DNA of 64,000 nt from Rhodobacteraceae bacterium XHP0102 (GCA_025751475.1 JAOWLD010000002.1:310001-374000), one strand, 5' to 3'; positions 29,214-38,872 are shown, counted from the first letter of the stretch. A program made the numbers and translations. Notes: generated by a model from the sequence alone, not told the origin.

Positions 29214-30469
29214 GAGCGGTAATCCGCATTGATGCTGATATAGCCATGGGTCAGATCACAGGTCCAAACCGTGGCTGCGCCAGAGCCAAGGCCCATGTCC
29301 ACGGCGATCCGTAATTCCTGCTGTTTCATATAGGCCGCCCCTTGGTCTTCGCTGTAATCAGGGCTGACCCAGCCATTTTCGGCCACCAGAATATCACCGA
29401 ATTTGATGGTCAGGCGGTCACGATCTGCAACCGCACCTGATTTCCCGACTGCCATGACAACACGGCCCCAATTGGGATCCTCGCCCGCAGCTGCGGTTTT
29501 CACAAGTGGGCTATTGGCAATGGCACGGGCGACACGATCTGCATCTGCGTCACTCGCCGCGCCTGTTACCTGCACTTCGATCAGCTTGGTCGCACCTTCC
29601 CCATCGCGCACCAGTTGCAGGGCAAGATCTTTGAGAACCGTCTCAAGTGCCGCATAAAACGCCTGTGCATCCGCGCTGTCCAAATCTGTGATCTGGGGAT
29701 TGCCTGCCTTGCCTGTCGCGGCCAGCATCAAACTGTCGGAGGTGGAGGTGTCACTATCCACCGTCACCGCGTTAAAGCTACGCGTGGTGGCTTGCGATAA
29801 CATGGATTGAAGTGCCGCACGCGATATGGCGGCATCGGTAAAGACATAGGCCAACATCGTGGCCATATCTGGCGCAATCATGCCTGACCCTTTGGCGAAG
29901 CCCGCGATTTTCACCTCATGGCCTGAGAGGGTCACGGTTTTTGTCGCGCCTTTGGGAAATGTATCGGTGGTCATAATCGCGCGCGCGGCCCCATCGGCCC
30001 CATCGGCATCCAGTTTCGCGGCCAGTTCGGGCAAGATATGGGTGATTTTTTCAGGTGCGAAAGGCTCCCCGATCACGCCCGTTGAGGCGCTAAAGATATG
30101 GTTTGCGGGAACACCCAAGACGCGCCCTGTCTCGGCTGTAACAGCCGCGACCGTATGGTCCCCCGCACGGCCTGTGAAGGCATTGGAATTGCCAGAATTC
30201 ACCACAATGCCAAAACCATCTTCGCTTAGATCGGTCAGCGCGGCCAATTTGCGCTCACAATCAAGCACGGGTGCGGATCGCGTGGAGGATCGGGTAAAAA
30301 CCCCCGCGATTGCGGTCCCTGCGCAAATCTCGACCAACATGACATCGGTGCGGTTTTTATAGCGCACCCCCGCTGCACCACTGGCATAGCGCACGCCTTC
30401 AATGCGCGGCAGTGACGGAAATCCACCCTTGGGGGCAAGCGGGGAGACAGGAAGCGGGGCTTTTGCCAT
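29210..30469 (-). CDS. argJ: bifunctional ornithine acetyltransferase / N-acetylglutamate synthase
   Basis: Recycles the acetyl group between N-acetylornithine and glutamate in arginine synthesis. The self-cleaving N-terminal nucleophile region KGSGMIAPDMATMLAYVFTD is intact; cleavage falls before the Thr in MATML. The 419-residue length is normal. It is downstream of a parvulin gene and ahead of mutT. Confidence 0.95.
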   Translation of the reverse strand: MAKAPLPVSPLAPKGGFPSLPRIEGVRYASGAAGVRYKNRTDVMLVEICAGTAIAGVFTRSSTRSAPVLDCERKLAALTDLSEDGFGIVVNSGNSNAFTGRAGDHTVAAVTAETGRVLGVPANHIFSASTGVIGEPFAPEKITHILPELAAKLDADGADGAARAIMTTDTFPKGATKTVTLSGHEVKIAGFAKGSGMIAPDMATMLAYVFTDAAISRAALQSMLSQATTRSFNAVTVDSDTSTSDSLMLAATGKAGNPQITDLDSADAQAFYAALETVLKDLALQLVRDGEGATKLIEVQVTGAASDADADRVARAIANSPLVKTAAAGEDPNWGRVVMAVGKSGAVADRDRLTIKFGDILVAENGWVSPDYSEDQGAAYMKQQELRIAVDMGLGSGAATVWTCDLTHGYISINADYRS

Positions 30470-30491
30470 GATCGGGCCTATGCGCGAAAGG

Positions 30492-31322
30492 TTATTGGTT
30501 CAAAAGCTCCATATTGCGTATCAGGCTCGGGTCAACCGCAATTTCAGGGCGGCTGATCTCAGCCGCATCTGTCAGCTCCGTCAAATAAGCATCCACCTTT
30601 GCCATGCGCAATTGTTCCTCAAGGTCGGCGCGCACATCTGCCAAGGCGGGTGGTTCGCTGATCCGCTGATCATTGAGGATGACCACGTGCCACCCAAATT
30701 GGGTTTGCACGGGGGCGGAGACTGCGCCCACGTCCAAGCCGCTGACGGCATTTTCAAACTCAGGCACCATCATCCCTGTGCCAAACCACCCCAACGCGCC
30801 GCCATTGGGGCCTGAAGGGCCAGTTGAAAATTCCTGTGCCAAGGCCACGAAATCCGCGCCATCGTTCAATTGCTCAATCAGGCTTTGCGCCTCAGCCTCA
30901 GTTTCCACCAAGATATGGCTGGCGTTCCACTCGATATCGCCGCCTGTATTGGCAAAGTTTTCGTCATAGGCGGCTTGGATATCGGCCTCATCAATGGGTT
31001 GGAATGCAATTTCATCAATCGCCACACTGGCCAGAAAGGCGCGATCCTCATTTTCCATGGTCAATTTGGTTTGCGCATCTTCTGCGCCGCGCAGGGTGTC
31101 AGCGACCACTTCCTGTTGGATCAATTGATCCAGCATCCCGTCAAACAACACCTGATCTGGCAATTCTTGATATTGCGCGGGCAGCATGGTGCGCATCGCG
31201 ATCAAATGCCCCAAGGTGATATCCGTTCCATTGACCGTGGCCAAAACCGTATTGGCATCTTGCGCGGCCACAGGCGCAGTGAGACAGAACGAAAGTGCGA
31301 CAGAGGCGAGCAGGCGTTTCAT
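30492..31322 (-). CDS. periplasmic peptidyl-prolyl isomerase, parvulin type
   Basis: A 276-residue exported protein: signal peptide to about residue 20 (LTAPVAAQ), an N-terminal SurA/PrsA-like helical region, and a rotamase domain (ASHILVETEAEAQSLIEQL, EFSTGPSGPNGGALGWFG, TQFGWHVVILND). It helps fold outer-membrane or periplasmic proteins. It is divergent from secA. Confidence 0.9.
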   Translation of the reverse strand: MKRLLASVALSFCLTAPVAAQDANTVLATVNGTDITLGHLIAMRTMLPAQYQELPDQVLFDGMLDQLIQQEVVADTLRGAEDAQTKLTMENEDRAFLASVAIDEIAFQPIDEADIQAAYDENFANTGGDIEWNASHILVETEAEAQSLIEQLNDGADFVALAQEFSTGPSGPNGGALGWFGTGMMVPEFENAVSGLDVGAVSAPVQTQFGWHVVILNDQRISEPPALADVRADLEEQLRMAKVDAYLTELTDAAEISRPEIAVDPSLIRNMELLNQ

Positions 31323-31530
31323 AGAACAGTCCTTATATTATGGGCGCGCAGATGGGCGCCCTCGTTGACAGGCCAAAAGCGGGCGCTTATGTCCCAATGC
31401 GGATGGGGACGTTGACACAGCTTCCTTACAGGTCTTCTAGACCGCCGCAGGGTTGCAAACAACCCGAGCGGAGATCACATTCTTTTGGGTCTGCCTGTGT
31501 GTGGATCAGTTTTGACATAAGGCGCATGAA

Positions 31531-34233
31531 ATGCTTGGGCTTGGATCTATCGCGAAGAAGGTTTTCGGAAGTTCGAATGATCGGTTGGTCAAGGCGCAAA
31601 GACCGCTGATTGCCAAGATCAATGCGCTAGAGCCTGAGTTTGCGGCGTTGGATGATGCGGGTCTGATTGCCAAGACCGAAGAATTCCGCCAACGCCACGC
31701 CAATGGCGAAACACTTGATGCGCTTCTGCCCGAAGCCTTTGCCAATTGTCGTGAAGCGGCCAAGCGCGCCTTGGGGCTGCGTGCCTTTGATGTGCAGTTG
31801 ATGGGGGGGATTTTCCTCCATCAGGGCAATATCGCGGAAATGAAGACGGGCGAGGGGAAAACCCTTGTGGCCACCTTCCCTGCGTATCTCAACGCGCTCA
31901 GTGGCCAAGGCGTTCATGTCGTCACCGTCAATGATTACCTTGCACGGCGCGATGCCGATTGGATGAGCAAAGTGTTCGCGGCCTTAGGCATGACCACGGG
32001 GGTTGTCTATCCGCGCCAGCCTGAGGATGAAAAACGCGCGGCCTATGCCGCCGACATCACCTATGCGACCAACAATGAGCTTGGCTTTGATTACCTGCGC
32101 GACAATATGCGCGCCAGCTTGCCTGAGATGTGCCAGCGCGGACATAATTTCGCGATTGTGGATGAGGTTGACTCAATCCTGATTGATGAGGCGCGCACGC
32201 CTTTGATTATCTCTGGTCCTTCGCAGGACCGCTCCGATCTTTATGTGGCGATTGACAAGGTGATCCCCGAACTGACCGAGGAGCACTATACGCTGGACGA
32301 GAAAACGCGCAATGCGACCCTGACCGAGGAAGGCAATGACTTCCTTGAACAGCGCCTTGCTGAGGTCGGTCTCTTGCCAGAGGGGCAAAGCCTCTATGAT
32401 CCAGAAAGCACATCGCTTGTGCATCATGCCACCTGCGCGTTGCGCGCCCATAAGGTCTATCTGAAAGATCGCGATTATCTCTTGCGCGGGGATGAGGTGG
32501 TATTGGTTGATGAGTTCACAGGCCGCATGATGCCAGGTCGGCGCTTGTCAGACGGGTTGCATCAGGCGATTGAAGCCAAAGAGGGTGTGGCGATTCAGCC
32601 AGAAAACGTGACCTTGGCCTCGGTCACTTTCCAGAACTACTTCCGTCTTTACAACAAATTGGGCGGGATGACGGGCACTGCGGCCACCGAGGCCGAAGAA
32701 TTCTTCGAAATTTACAAACTCGGCGTTGTCGAGGTTCCAACCAACCGCCCCGTGGCGCGGATTGATGACCATGATCAGGTTTATCGCAGCGCGGGTGAGA
32801 AATATGACGCGATTGTCCATTCGATCCGCGAGGCGCATGAAAAAGGCCAGCCCGTTCTGGTTGGCACCACCTCCATTGAAAAATCCGAGATGCTGAGTGC
32901 GCTTTTGACCAAAGCGAAACTGCCCCATAATGTTCTAAATGCCCGCCAACATGAGCAGGAAGCGCAGATCGTGGCCGATGCGGGCAAACTGGGCGCGATC
33001 ACGATTGCGACCAATATGGCGGGGCGCGGAACTGACATTAAACTGGGCGGCAATGTCGAGTTGAAGGTCATGGAGGCGATTGCCGCCAACCCTGAGGCCG
33101 ATCCCGAGGCACTGCGCGCGGAGATTGAAGAAGGCCATAAAGCCGATGAAGAGGCCGTCAAAGCCGCAGGCGGTTTGTACGTTTTGGCGACCGAACGCCA
33201 CGAAAGCAGGCGAATTGACAACCAGTTGCGGGGCCGTTCGGGCCGTCAGGGTGACCCTGGCCGTTCGGCGTTCTTCCTGTCATTGGAAGATGACTTGATG
33301 CGCATTTTCGGCTCTGAGCGCTTGGAGAAAATGCTGACCACACTTGGTTTGAACGAGGGCGAGGCCATCGTGCATCCTTGGGTCAACAAATCATTGGAGC
33401 GCGCGCAAGCCAAGGTCGAGGGGCGCAATTTCGACATTCGCAAGCAATTGCTCAAATTCGATGATGTGATGAATGAGCAGCGCAAGGTGATCTTTGGGCA
33501 GCGTATGGATATCATGGCCGCTGATGATATCGCCGATATTGTGCAAGACATGCGCTACGAGGTGATCGCGGATATGGTCGACACCTATATGCCGCCGCGC
33601 TCTTATGCGGATCAGTGGGATGTGGAGGGGATGGTTGACGCTTGCCGCGAGACACTGGCCCTTGATCTGCCAATCCCCGCTTGGGCCGAGGAAGATGGCG
33701 TTGACCAAGAAGTGGTGATCGAGCGCATCGAAGAAGCCTCTGACCGATTCATGACGGATAAAGCCGCTGCCTTTGGCGCGGAGCAAATGCGCAATATCGA
33801 AAAACAGATTTTGTTGCAGACAATCGATCAGAAATGGCGCGATCACCTATTGAAATTGGAACATTTACGCTCGGTCGTGGCCTTCCGCGGTTATGCGCAA
33901 CGTGATCCGTTGAACGAGTATAAATCCGAAGCCTTCCAATTGTTTGAAGGCCTGCTTGACGGGTTGCGTCAGGATGTGACGCAGAAGTTAGGCCGTATTC
34001 AACCTCTCAGCCCCGAACAGCAGGCCGAGCTGATCCGCCAGTTGCAGGCACAGGCCGCCGCGCAACAAAAAGCCGCCCTCGCAGCGGCAGATGCAGCGGA
34101 AGCCAAGGCCAGTGGAGCGGACACTGGCTTTGACGAAACCCGCCCAGAGACATGGGGCAACCCTGGACGCAATGATCCCTGCCCCTGTGGGTCAGGCAAG
34201 AAGTTCAAGCATTGTCATGGCCGACTAGTTTAG
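31531..34233 (+). CDS. secA: preprotein translocase ATPase SecA
   Basis: Motor of the Sec export pathway; 900 residues. Walker A is GEGKT (107-111), the DEAD-like box is [15 protein letters not shown], and the C-terminal SecB/zinc domain [14 protein letters not shown] has ligands C884, C886, C895 and H896. The last codons lie in the left attachment site of the integrated element: codons 892 to part of 896 are the shared core, and the rest (H896-G-R-L-V-stop) comes from the element in synonymous form. So the protein is unchanged although the gene's 3' end was exchanged. Confidence 0.97.
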   Translation: MLGLGSIAKKVFGSSNDRLVKAQRPLIAKINALEPEFAALDDAGLIAKTEEFRQRHANGETLDALLPEAFANCREAAKRALGLRAFDVQLMGGIFLHQGNIAEMKTGEGKTLVATFPAYLNALSGQGVHVVTVNDYLARRDADWMSKVFAALGMTTGVVYPRQPEDEKRAAYAADITYATNNELGFDYLRDNMRASLPEMCQRGHNFAIVDEVDSILIDEARTPLIISGPSQDRSDLYVAIDKVIPELTEEHYTLDEKTRNATLTEEGNDFLEQRLAEVGLLPEGQSLYDPESTSLVHHATCALRAHKVYLKDRDYLLRGDEVVLVDEFTGRMMPGRRLSDGLHQAIEAKEGVAIQPENVTLASVTFQNYFRLYNKLGGMTGTAATEAEEFFEIYKLGVVEVPTNRPVARIDDHDQVYRSAGEKYDAIVHSIREAHEKGQPVLVGTTSIEKSEMLSALLTKAKLPHNVLNARQHEQEAQIVADAGKLGAITIATNMAGRGTDIKLGGNVELKVMEAIAANPEADPEALRAEIEEGHKADEEAVKAAGGLYVLATERHESRRIDNQLRGRSGRQGDPGRSAFFLSLEDDLMRIFGSERLEKMLTTLGLNEGEAIVHPWVNKSLERAQAKVEGRNFDIRKQLLKFDDVMNEQRKVIFGQRMDIMAADDIADIVQDMRYEVIADMVDTYMPPRSYADQWDVEGMVDACRETLALDLPIPAWAEEDGVDQEVVIERIEEASDRFMTDKAAAFGAEQMRNIEKQILLQTIDQKWRDHLLKLEHLRSVVAFRGYAQRDPLNEYKSEAFQLFEGLLDGLRQDVTQKLGRIQPLSPEQQAELIRQLQAQAAAQQKAALAAADAAEAKASGADTGFDETRPETWGNPGRNDPCPCGSGKKFKHCHGRLV
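34204..34217 (+). repeat. attL core (within secA codons 892-896)
   Basis: TTCAAGCATTGTCA, identical to 44829-44842. It encodes F-K-H-C and the first two bases of the H896 codon, including zinc ligands of SecA. To its right the next codons are CAT(completed) GGC CGA CTA GTT TAG, the element's own version of the secA tail. Confidence 0.85.
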
Positions 34234-34262
34234 TCAATAAAATCAACAACTTAACAAATACT

Positions 34263-34336
34263 TGCCTAACAAAAAATGTTATGCAAATGTTAGTTAATAA
34301 CTGGTTTTGACTACGGTGTTAGGCAATTGTTAGGCA
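34263..34336. promoter_or_regulatory. putative integrase arm-type sites, left end
   Basis: TGTTAGGCA occurs twice in direct orientation, 11 bp apart (34317-34325, 34328-34336). An inverted copy (TGCCTAACA) is at 34263-34271, with variants TGTTATGCA (34277-34285) and TGTTAGTTA (34288-34296). They lie between attL and the integrase reading frame; the last site overlaps its proposed start. Matching sites occur inside the right end. Confidence 0.6.
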
Positions 34337-35616
34337 AAAATAGCACTGACTATGCTGAAAAGTTGCTAGATGGTAAGGTGCGATTGACTGTACGCAATGG
34401 CATCTTCCAAGTGCGTTTGTACAAAGGCAATCGCAGTTACATCTACAAATCGCTCAAAACACGTAGCCTTAACGAAGCACGAGAACGTGCTATTCGTGCG
34501 TACTATGAAATTGAGTTTCGCAAAGAACAAAGTCTGCCTTTGCAACAAAAGCGATTCAACGAAGTTATTGATGAGTACATCAAACTTCGTCGCAGTCAGT
34601 ATGAACGTGGAACATATGGACAAGGCAATAAAGCCAACCAACAGCAAACAAGCGAGCATATGCTGCGTCAAATAATTCGTGTCAGTAAGTTTTGGCGTGA
34701 GTATTGTGGCAATAGGGTTGTAGACAGCATAGATAACGCACTGTTGCGTGATTACGTGGATTGGCGACGAGACTACTATAAGCGTATGCCAGCAGATAAA
34801 ATTCCTCGCAACGCAAAGCTAAATCCAGCTGACAAAACACTAGAGTGGGAAACTACCTTTGCTCTTACACTTCTAAAGTATGCACAAGAGCGAGGATATA
34901 GGGGCAATAAACCTCTCCCTAACTTCAGACATAAAGCGCAGCGTACCAAAACTCGTCCAGCGTTTTCGTTGAATGATTATTCTATACTGATACGAGCTAT
35001 GCGCAGATGGATAAACGAAGAAAAGAGCAATCCTAAGTTTCGTTATACACGTGAGCTACTGCGCGATTATGTTTTGATACTTGCAAACAGTGGTATGCGT
35101 GTTGGTGAAGCCAACAATCTGCGAGAGACAGACTTAGTTGAAATTACAGATGAAACTGGACGTGCTCTGTATGGTTTCAATGTGAATGGTAAAACTGGAA
35201 AACGCTTTGTCGTGCTACGTGCAAATGCAAGACGTCCAATTGAGCGTGTGTTAGAGCGAAACGCAAAGTGGCAAGAGCATTGGAAAGAAGAAGCTAAGCG
35301 TGGTGCAAAGCCTTATACACGTAAATCTGCTAAGCATGGAAATTGGTTTTTTAGGATGCCAGATGGCAACAAAATTATCACTCTTATAGATCAGTTTAAG
35401 ATAGTATTAGAGCGAGCACAGCTAACACATAATGATGATGGTGAACCTTATACTTTATACAGCTTAAGGCACTTCTATGCTGTACAAATGTTACGAAAAG
35501 GCAAGGTTAATGTGTACGATATTTCGCGCAACATGGGCACAAGCGTACAGATAATTGAAAGCTATTATGGAAGACATGCTACGAGTGCAGTACTTGCAGC
35601 ACGACTCGGGGGATAA
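34327..35616 (+). CDS. tyrosine recombinase, probable integrase of the element
   Basis: A 429-residue phage-type integrase next to attL. An N-terminal arm-binding domain (LLDGKVRLTVRNGIFQVRLYKG), a core-binding domain (about 70-200), and a catalytic domain are seen. Catalytic boxes: box I NSGMRVGEANNL, box II LYSLRHFYAVQML (Tyr replaces the usual first His), and NMGTSVQIIESYYG with the nucleophile Tyr. The start is uncertain: TTG 34327 has no good ribosome site, and TTG 34363 is another option. It is the best candidate for the secA-site integration because the putative arm sites cluster before it. Confidence 0.85.
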   Translation: MLGKNSTDYAEKLLDGKVRLTVRNGIFQVRLYKGNRSYIYKSLKTRSLNEARERAIRAYYEIEFRKEQSLPLQQKRFNEVIDEYIKLRRSQYERGTYGQGNKANQQQTSEHMLRQIIRVSKFWREYCGNRVVDSIDNALLRDYVDWRRDYYKRMPADKIPRNAKLNPADKTLEWETTFALTLLKYAQERGYRGNKPLPNFRHKAQRTKTRPAFSLNDYSILIRAMRRWINEEKSNPKFRYTRELLRDYVLILANSGMRVGEANNLRETDLVEITDETGRALYGFNVNGKTGKRFVVLRANARRPIERVLERNAKWQEHWKEEAKRGAKPYTRKSAKHGNWFFRMPDGNKIITLIDQFKIVLERAQLTHNDDGEPYTLYSLRHFYAVQMLRKGKVNVYDISRNMGTSVQIIESYYGRHATSAVLAARLGG

Positions 35617-35638
35617 AGGGTAGGTTCAACACTACTCT

Positions 35639-36232
35639 TTATACAAGCTCTACAGCTTGTGCGAGTTGTTCGTCGTTAACGTCAATATAACGTTGCGTTA
35701 CTGAAATTGAACTGTGTCCAGCCAATTCAGCAAGTACACGCACTCCAACGCCTTTGTTTGCGAGACGTGTAATGAATGTGCGTCTACCACTGTGTGAACT
35801 TGCTGTGCTTAGTCCACATGCCTTGTAGATGTTAAGGAACAGCTGACACATCGTGTTAGCACTGAAGTGTCCTCCCTTCTGACTTTGAAACAAGGGCGCT
35901 TCTACCACCTTAATGTATCTCCACTTTGCATAATCAGTAAGTTGCTGCTTCAGCGCCTTATTGACGAACACAGTGCGTGTACGAGCACCTTTTGTCTGTT
36001 CAGCACTCAATGTGAAATGACTGCGTACCAATCCATCTTCGTTGTAGATATCTTTGACACGTAATGCTGCGATTTCTTTAGCACGTAAGCCAGTATGCAA
36101 ACTGAGTAAAAGAATTGTTTTATCGCGTGTGACGTATCTACGTGTATTACAGAAGCGCAGTGCCTTCTTCATCTCTGCATCTGATAGTGTGCTTGCTTGT
36201 GCCATCATCGCCTCTAATGTCATCAATTCCAC
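35639..36232 (-). CDS. short tyrosine recombinase, catalytic domain only
   Basis: A 197-residue protein consisting almost only of the catalytic domain of XerC/D-like recombinases: HTGLRAKEIAALRV (Arg I), SSHSGRRTFITRLANKG (box II), LAGHSSISVTQRYIDV (His and nucleophile Tyr). The N-terminal SAM-like core-binding domain is missing, as in FimB/FimE-type inversion enzymes, which are about 200 residues long. The substrate site is not known. It converges on the integrase gene. Confidence 0.85.
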   Translation of the reverse strand: MELMTLEAMMAQASTLSDAEMKKALRFCNTRRYVTRDKTILLLSLHTGLRAKEIAALRVKDIYNEDGLVRSHFTLSAEQTKGARTRTVFVNKALKQQLTDYAKWRYIKVVEAPLFQSQKGGHFSANTMCQLFLNIYKACGLSTASSHSGRRTFITRLANKGVGVRVLAELAGHSSISVTQRYIDVNDEQLAQAVELV

Positions 36233-36345
36233 GTATTAGTGTATTTTCTGACATTATTTCTGAGCAACCAATTTGATGAATTTAAAGAGATACTTAATTT
36301 CAATGACTTAAGCGAAAATGTCATACAATACATATTCTCTGATAT

Positions 36346-36460
36346 TTGTTTCTCTATTGTGTTTGAACTAATCACAGAGAAACAACGTCACAGATTTTTG
36401 TGACGCGAAGCTAGATAGCAGCAGCAAGCAAGTTCAGGCATCGCCTCGTTCTGCTTGCTT
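36346..36460. repeat. stem-loop-rich noncoding segment beside the Rep-like gene (candidate replication origin)
   Basis: Three inverted repeats within 115 bases: TTGTTTCTCT (36346-36355) with AGAGAAACAA (36376-36385); a perfect 7-bp hairpin CGTCACA/TGTGACG (36386-36405, 6-base loop); and AAGCAAG (36426-36432) with CTTGCTT (36454-36460), the left arm preceded by AGCAGCAGC. It sits in the 227-bp gap (36233-36459) just downstream of the HUH Rep-like gene, the sort of place where a double- or single-strand origin could be. Some hairpins may simply be terminators. Confidence 0.4.
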
Positions 36461-36939
36461 TATGTGTAATGTGGTTTTTCTAAGTGACAGCACTCTGTAA
36501 TAAGGGTTTCGTTATCTAAGGAACGAAACTCTTTCCAACAGTAGAACTTGCGCTCGTGTATCAGCTCAATATTGTCTAGTACTTTGCAATCACTTGCTGC
36601 CTTAATGTGCCTTTTCCAATTTCTTTCACACAGTTCCAAGATGTGTTTGTACTGCCTTAAATGAGTGCCTTTTATGAAGAAGTGAAAATGGGCGTTGCTA
36701 CCAAACATGCCTTGTTCATGAAATACAAGCCTCTGTAGTCTTCTACCCTCATCGTAATCTTTTCGGTTCAGCACTGCTCTATCAACTGTGTTAAAGAAAT
36801 GCTTTGCATCCCTAACTAAAGTACATCTACGCACAGCACTGCCGTCTACGTACCGTGCAGTGCCAAATAACCAAAATTTTTCTGCTGCAATCCAATCAGC
36901 ACCAGCAGTTCTAATCTGCTGCTTTGTCATCATAGACAT
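36460..36939 (-). CDS. HUH-endonuclease (Rep-like) protein
   Basis: A 159-residue protein with the three motifs of single-tyrosine HUH nucleases in order: a hydrophobic motif 1 (FWLFGTARYVDG), the HUH motif HFHFF (His84, His86), and a Y-x-x-K motif FYCWKEF (Tyr133, Lys136). Such proteins nick one strand and start rolling-circle replication, transposition or mobilisation. It has no helicase domain. The frame is open 34 codons upstream, but GGAG five bases before ATG 36939 sets the start. Family assignment rests on the motifs only. Confidence 0.6.
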   Translation of the reverse strand: MSMMTKQQIRTAGADWIAAEKFWLFGTARYVDGSAVRRCTLVRDAKHFFNTVDRAVLNRKDYDEGRRLQRLVFHEQGMFGSNAHFHFFIKGTHLRQYKHILELCERNWKRHIKAASDCKVLDNIELIHERKFYCWKEFRSLDNETLITECCHLEKPHYT

Positions 36940-37014
36940 CAATACTCCGCTAAATAAAACACAACAAATACGTGCACTGTTATTTATTAACGTGAGCATA
37001 AAAGGAGAAAGAAA

Positions 37015-37326
37015 TTGGTATTGTATGACGTCTATACGCAACTAAGGCAGTATGGTTTAGTAGATAGTGAAAGCGAGTTTAGTAAGGACTGGCTGTGTAG
37101 AAGCGACAGCTACATGCGATCAATGCGATTTAGAAATACAGCGCCGAGTATTAGTAGTGTTGCTGTATGCGCTAGTAGACTAAGATACTATGCTGACATG
37201 ATGGCATCATCCGATGCGCATAAAAGCCTTTCAATGTCGTTCATCGAAATGGCAAATAGATGTGACAGCTTCATCAATAAAAGTGCTTTGAGTGTTTGGC
37301 AGCAATCGTCCAAATTGGTTCTTTAA
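37015..37326 (+). CDS. DUF6626-like small protein
   Basis: A 103-residue protein: LYDVYTQLRQYGLVDSESEFSKDWLCRSDSYM, then AVCASRLRYYAD. The pattern resembles DUF6626, small helical proteins found near recombinases and plasmid genes (from memory). The start is TTG 37015, fixed by AAGGAG seven bases upstream. It is divergent from the Rep-like gene. It may be a DNA-binding accessory factor, but that is a guess. Confidence 0.65.
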   Translation: MVLYDVYTQLRQYGLVDSESEFSKDWLCRSDSYMRSMRFRNTAPSISSVAVCASRLRYYADMMASSDAHKSLSMSFIEMANRCDSFINKSALSVWQQSSKLVL

Positions 37327-37415
37327 GATCAAAAATTTATCGCACAAAATCTTATGGTGAAGTACTTATAGATTTGGCTTAGTGAATTTAACTCACCCCA
37401 TTTGCTAAATACAGT

Positions 37416-37742
37416 ATGACGGTAAACACAGAAGTACAAAAGGCATTAAACACTGTAAGAAGGTACGTAGAGGATGCTGACTGGAGTACACGTTTGGAGA
37501 TACTAGAACTCATCTTAGCATCCAGTCAAAGTGTAGTGTCATTAGCACGTAAACTAACAGAACCAGAGGTAAAAAAGAAAACAGTTGTTGTTCCCAGAAC
37601 TAAGACTGTGAAACGTTATGTTGACGTTCCACAGTCTAAGTCAAAGAATGACACTGAGGTTCAGCCAAAGTCACTTAAACCTATTCAGCCATCGCCACCG
37701 TTACCTAATCAACGCGATACCTTAAACGGTGTTAAGAATTAG
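37416..37742 (+). CDS. unrecognised small protein with Lys/Pro-rich tail
   Basis: A 108-residue protein, not recognised. Residues 1-45 are predicted helical (TEVQKALNTVRRYVEDADW...ILELILASSQSVVSLARKL); the rest is basic and Pro/Lys/Ser-rich, likely disordered (RTKTVKRYVDVPQSK). It starts at an ATG 89 bases after the DUF6626-like gene. Confidence 0.55.
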   Translation: MTVNTEVQKALNTVRRYVEDADWSTRLEILELILASSQSVVSLARKLTEPEVKKKTVVVPRTKTVKRYVDVPQSKSKNDTEVQPKSLKPIQPSPPLPNQRDTLNGVKN

Positions 37743-37825
37743 CTGATATCGCCACGGTTTTAGCATATTTTTTGCTGTTGCAAGAATGACGCCTTAGCAT
37801 AGTGGTACTGGATACAGATTACTCG

Positions 37826-38764
37826 TTAGCCATGCACCATATTCGCTACTATTTCTGTTCTTGCATGTAGTAAGTTAGGTTGTAGGTGTGCATATCTTTG
37901 CGTCATCTGTGGTGATGAATGACCTAGTAGTGTTTGCACTTCATACAAAGAAACGCCTTTGTTGATCAGAAGGCTCGCAAATGTATGGCGTAAGTCGTGC
38001 AGTCGTACATCAGATAACTTGGCTTTATCTCTTGCTTCATACCATGCTCTGTAGAAGCTATCATAAGCCGTACCAGTCTTTGGATTGATGAATAAGTACT
38101 CTCTGTTTGGTATGTGAGCGCACACTTCATTCCCTCTTTTTTCTATTAATTTCAATAGATTGATGGTGGCATCACTGAGAACGATACGACGTGCTCTACC
38201 ATTCTTACTCTTTGGCACTGTCCAAATTTTAGTGTCTAAGTCGAAGTGGCTCCATTTACTTAACCGAGCCTCTGACTTCCGTGCGCCAGTCAGCAGTAGT
38301 AGTTTAACGAAGTAGTGAAGGAAGGGGTGCGATGTCGTTTGTGTTGCTTCCAACATCAGCGTGATTTCATGCTCACTTAAAAACCGTTGATGGAAATCTC
38401 CAATTTTAAGTGGTGTGAGCGTTTGAAGTTCTCTTGAGTACTGTGGAAGGTAGTTCCAATGTCGCGCTAAGTTGATGATGCGGTTGATGAGAAAGATGTG
38501 TTTGTTGATTGTTGATCTTTGTAAGTCTAGCTCAATTTGATTTTGAACCCAGTTATCTAATTGCTGATTTTTGAGGTGAGTGAGCTTCGTACTTCCCAAC
38601 TGTTTCCTTAAATGACGATTGTAGTTCCCATAATCATTGTGATGATTCTTTTTGGTTTTGATAGAAAAGGGATAGTACAGTTCATCAAAGAAAATATTCA
38701 AAGTGATATCTGTAGGTTCATTTGCACTGTTGGTTTCTTTGCGTTTTTTCAGAAAGGTAATCAT
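37826..38764 (-). CDS. tyrosine recombinase adjacent to the porin
   Basis: A 312-residue full recombinase: core-binding domain (about 30-130: SIKTKKNHHNDYGNY, STINKHIFLINRIIN) and a catalytic domain with LLTGARKSEARL, VRLHDLRHTFASLL and LLGHSSPQMTQRYAHL (nucleophile Tyr). All catalytic residues look intact. ATG 38764 preceded by AAGGA is used, although the frame opens 13 codons earlier at TTG. Its start lies exactly at the outer edge of an inverted repeat whose partner lies at the 5' edge of the porin gene. Confidence 0.87.
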   Translation of the reverse strand: MITFLKKRKETNSANEPTDITLNIFFDELYYPFSIKTKKNHHNDYGNYNRHLRKQLGSTKLTHLKNQQLDNWVQNQIELDLQRSTINKHIFLINRIINLARHWNYLPQYSRELQTLTPLKIGDFHQRFLSEHEITLMLEATQTTSHPFLHYFVKLLLLTGARKSEARLSKWSHFDLDTKIWTVPKSKNGRARRIVLSDATINLLKLIEKRGNEVCAHIPNREYLFINPKTGTAYDSFYRAWYEARDKAKLSDVRLHDLRHTFASLLINKGVSLYEVQTLLGHSSPQMTQRYAHLQPNLLHARTEIVANMVHG

Positions 38765-38790
38765 ACATTTGTCCTTGGTAGATAGCTCAC
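38765..38790 (+). repeat. inverted repeat, left copy (recombinase side)
   Basis: ACATTTGTC, nine variable bases, then TAGCTCAC. It matches the reverse complement of 38846-38872, in which the same two blocks are separated by ten bases. It ends flush with the recombinase ATG. With its partner it frames 55 bp of noncoding DNA. Confidence 0.7.
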
Positions 38791-38845
38791 TCCTCGCTCT
38801 CAAGTTTTACTGTTGTAGCCACAGCTTTACTTAGACAGTAGTAGT

Positions 38846-38872
38846 GTGAGCTAATTGTTCCTAGACAAATGT
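38846..38872 (-). repeat. inverted repeat, right copy (porin side)
   Basis: GTGAGCTA, ten bases, GACAAATGT: the inverted partner of 38765-38790. Identity stops exactly where porin-like coding sequence (TTCTTCGCTACTACTGC) begins. The repeat overlaps the only available in-frame start of the porin. Confidence 0.7.

Noticed and set aside
34234-34326. A tRNA or tmRNA gene as the integration target
   Set aside because: No cloverleaf or tRNA-like sequence at either end; the direct repeat lies in the secA coding end instead.
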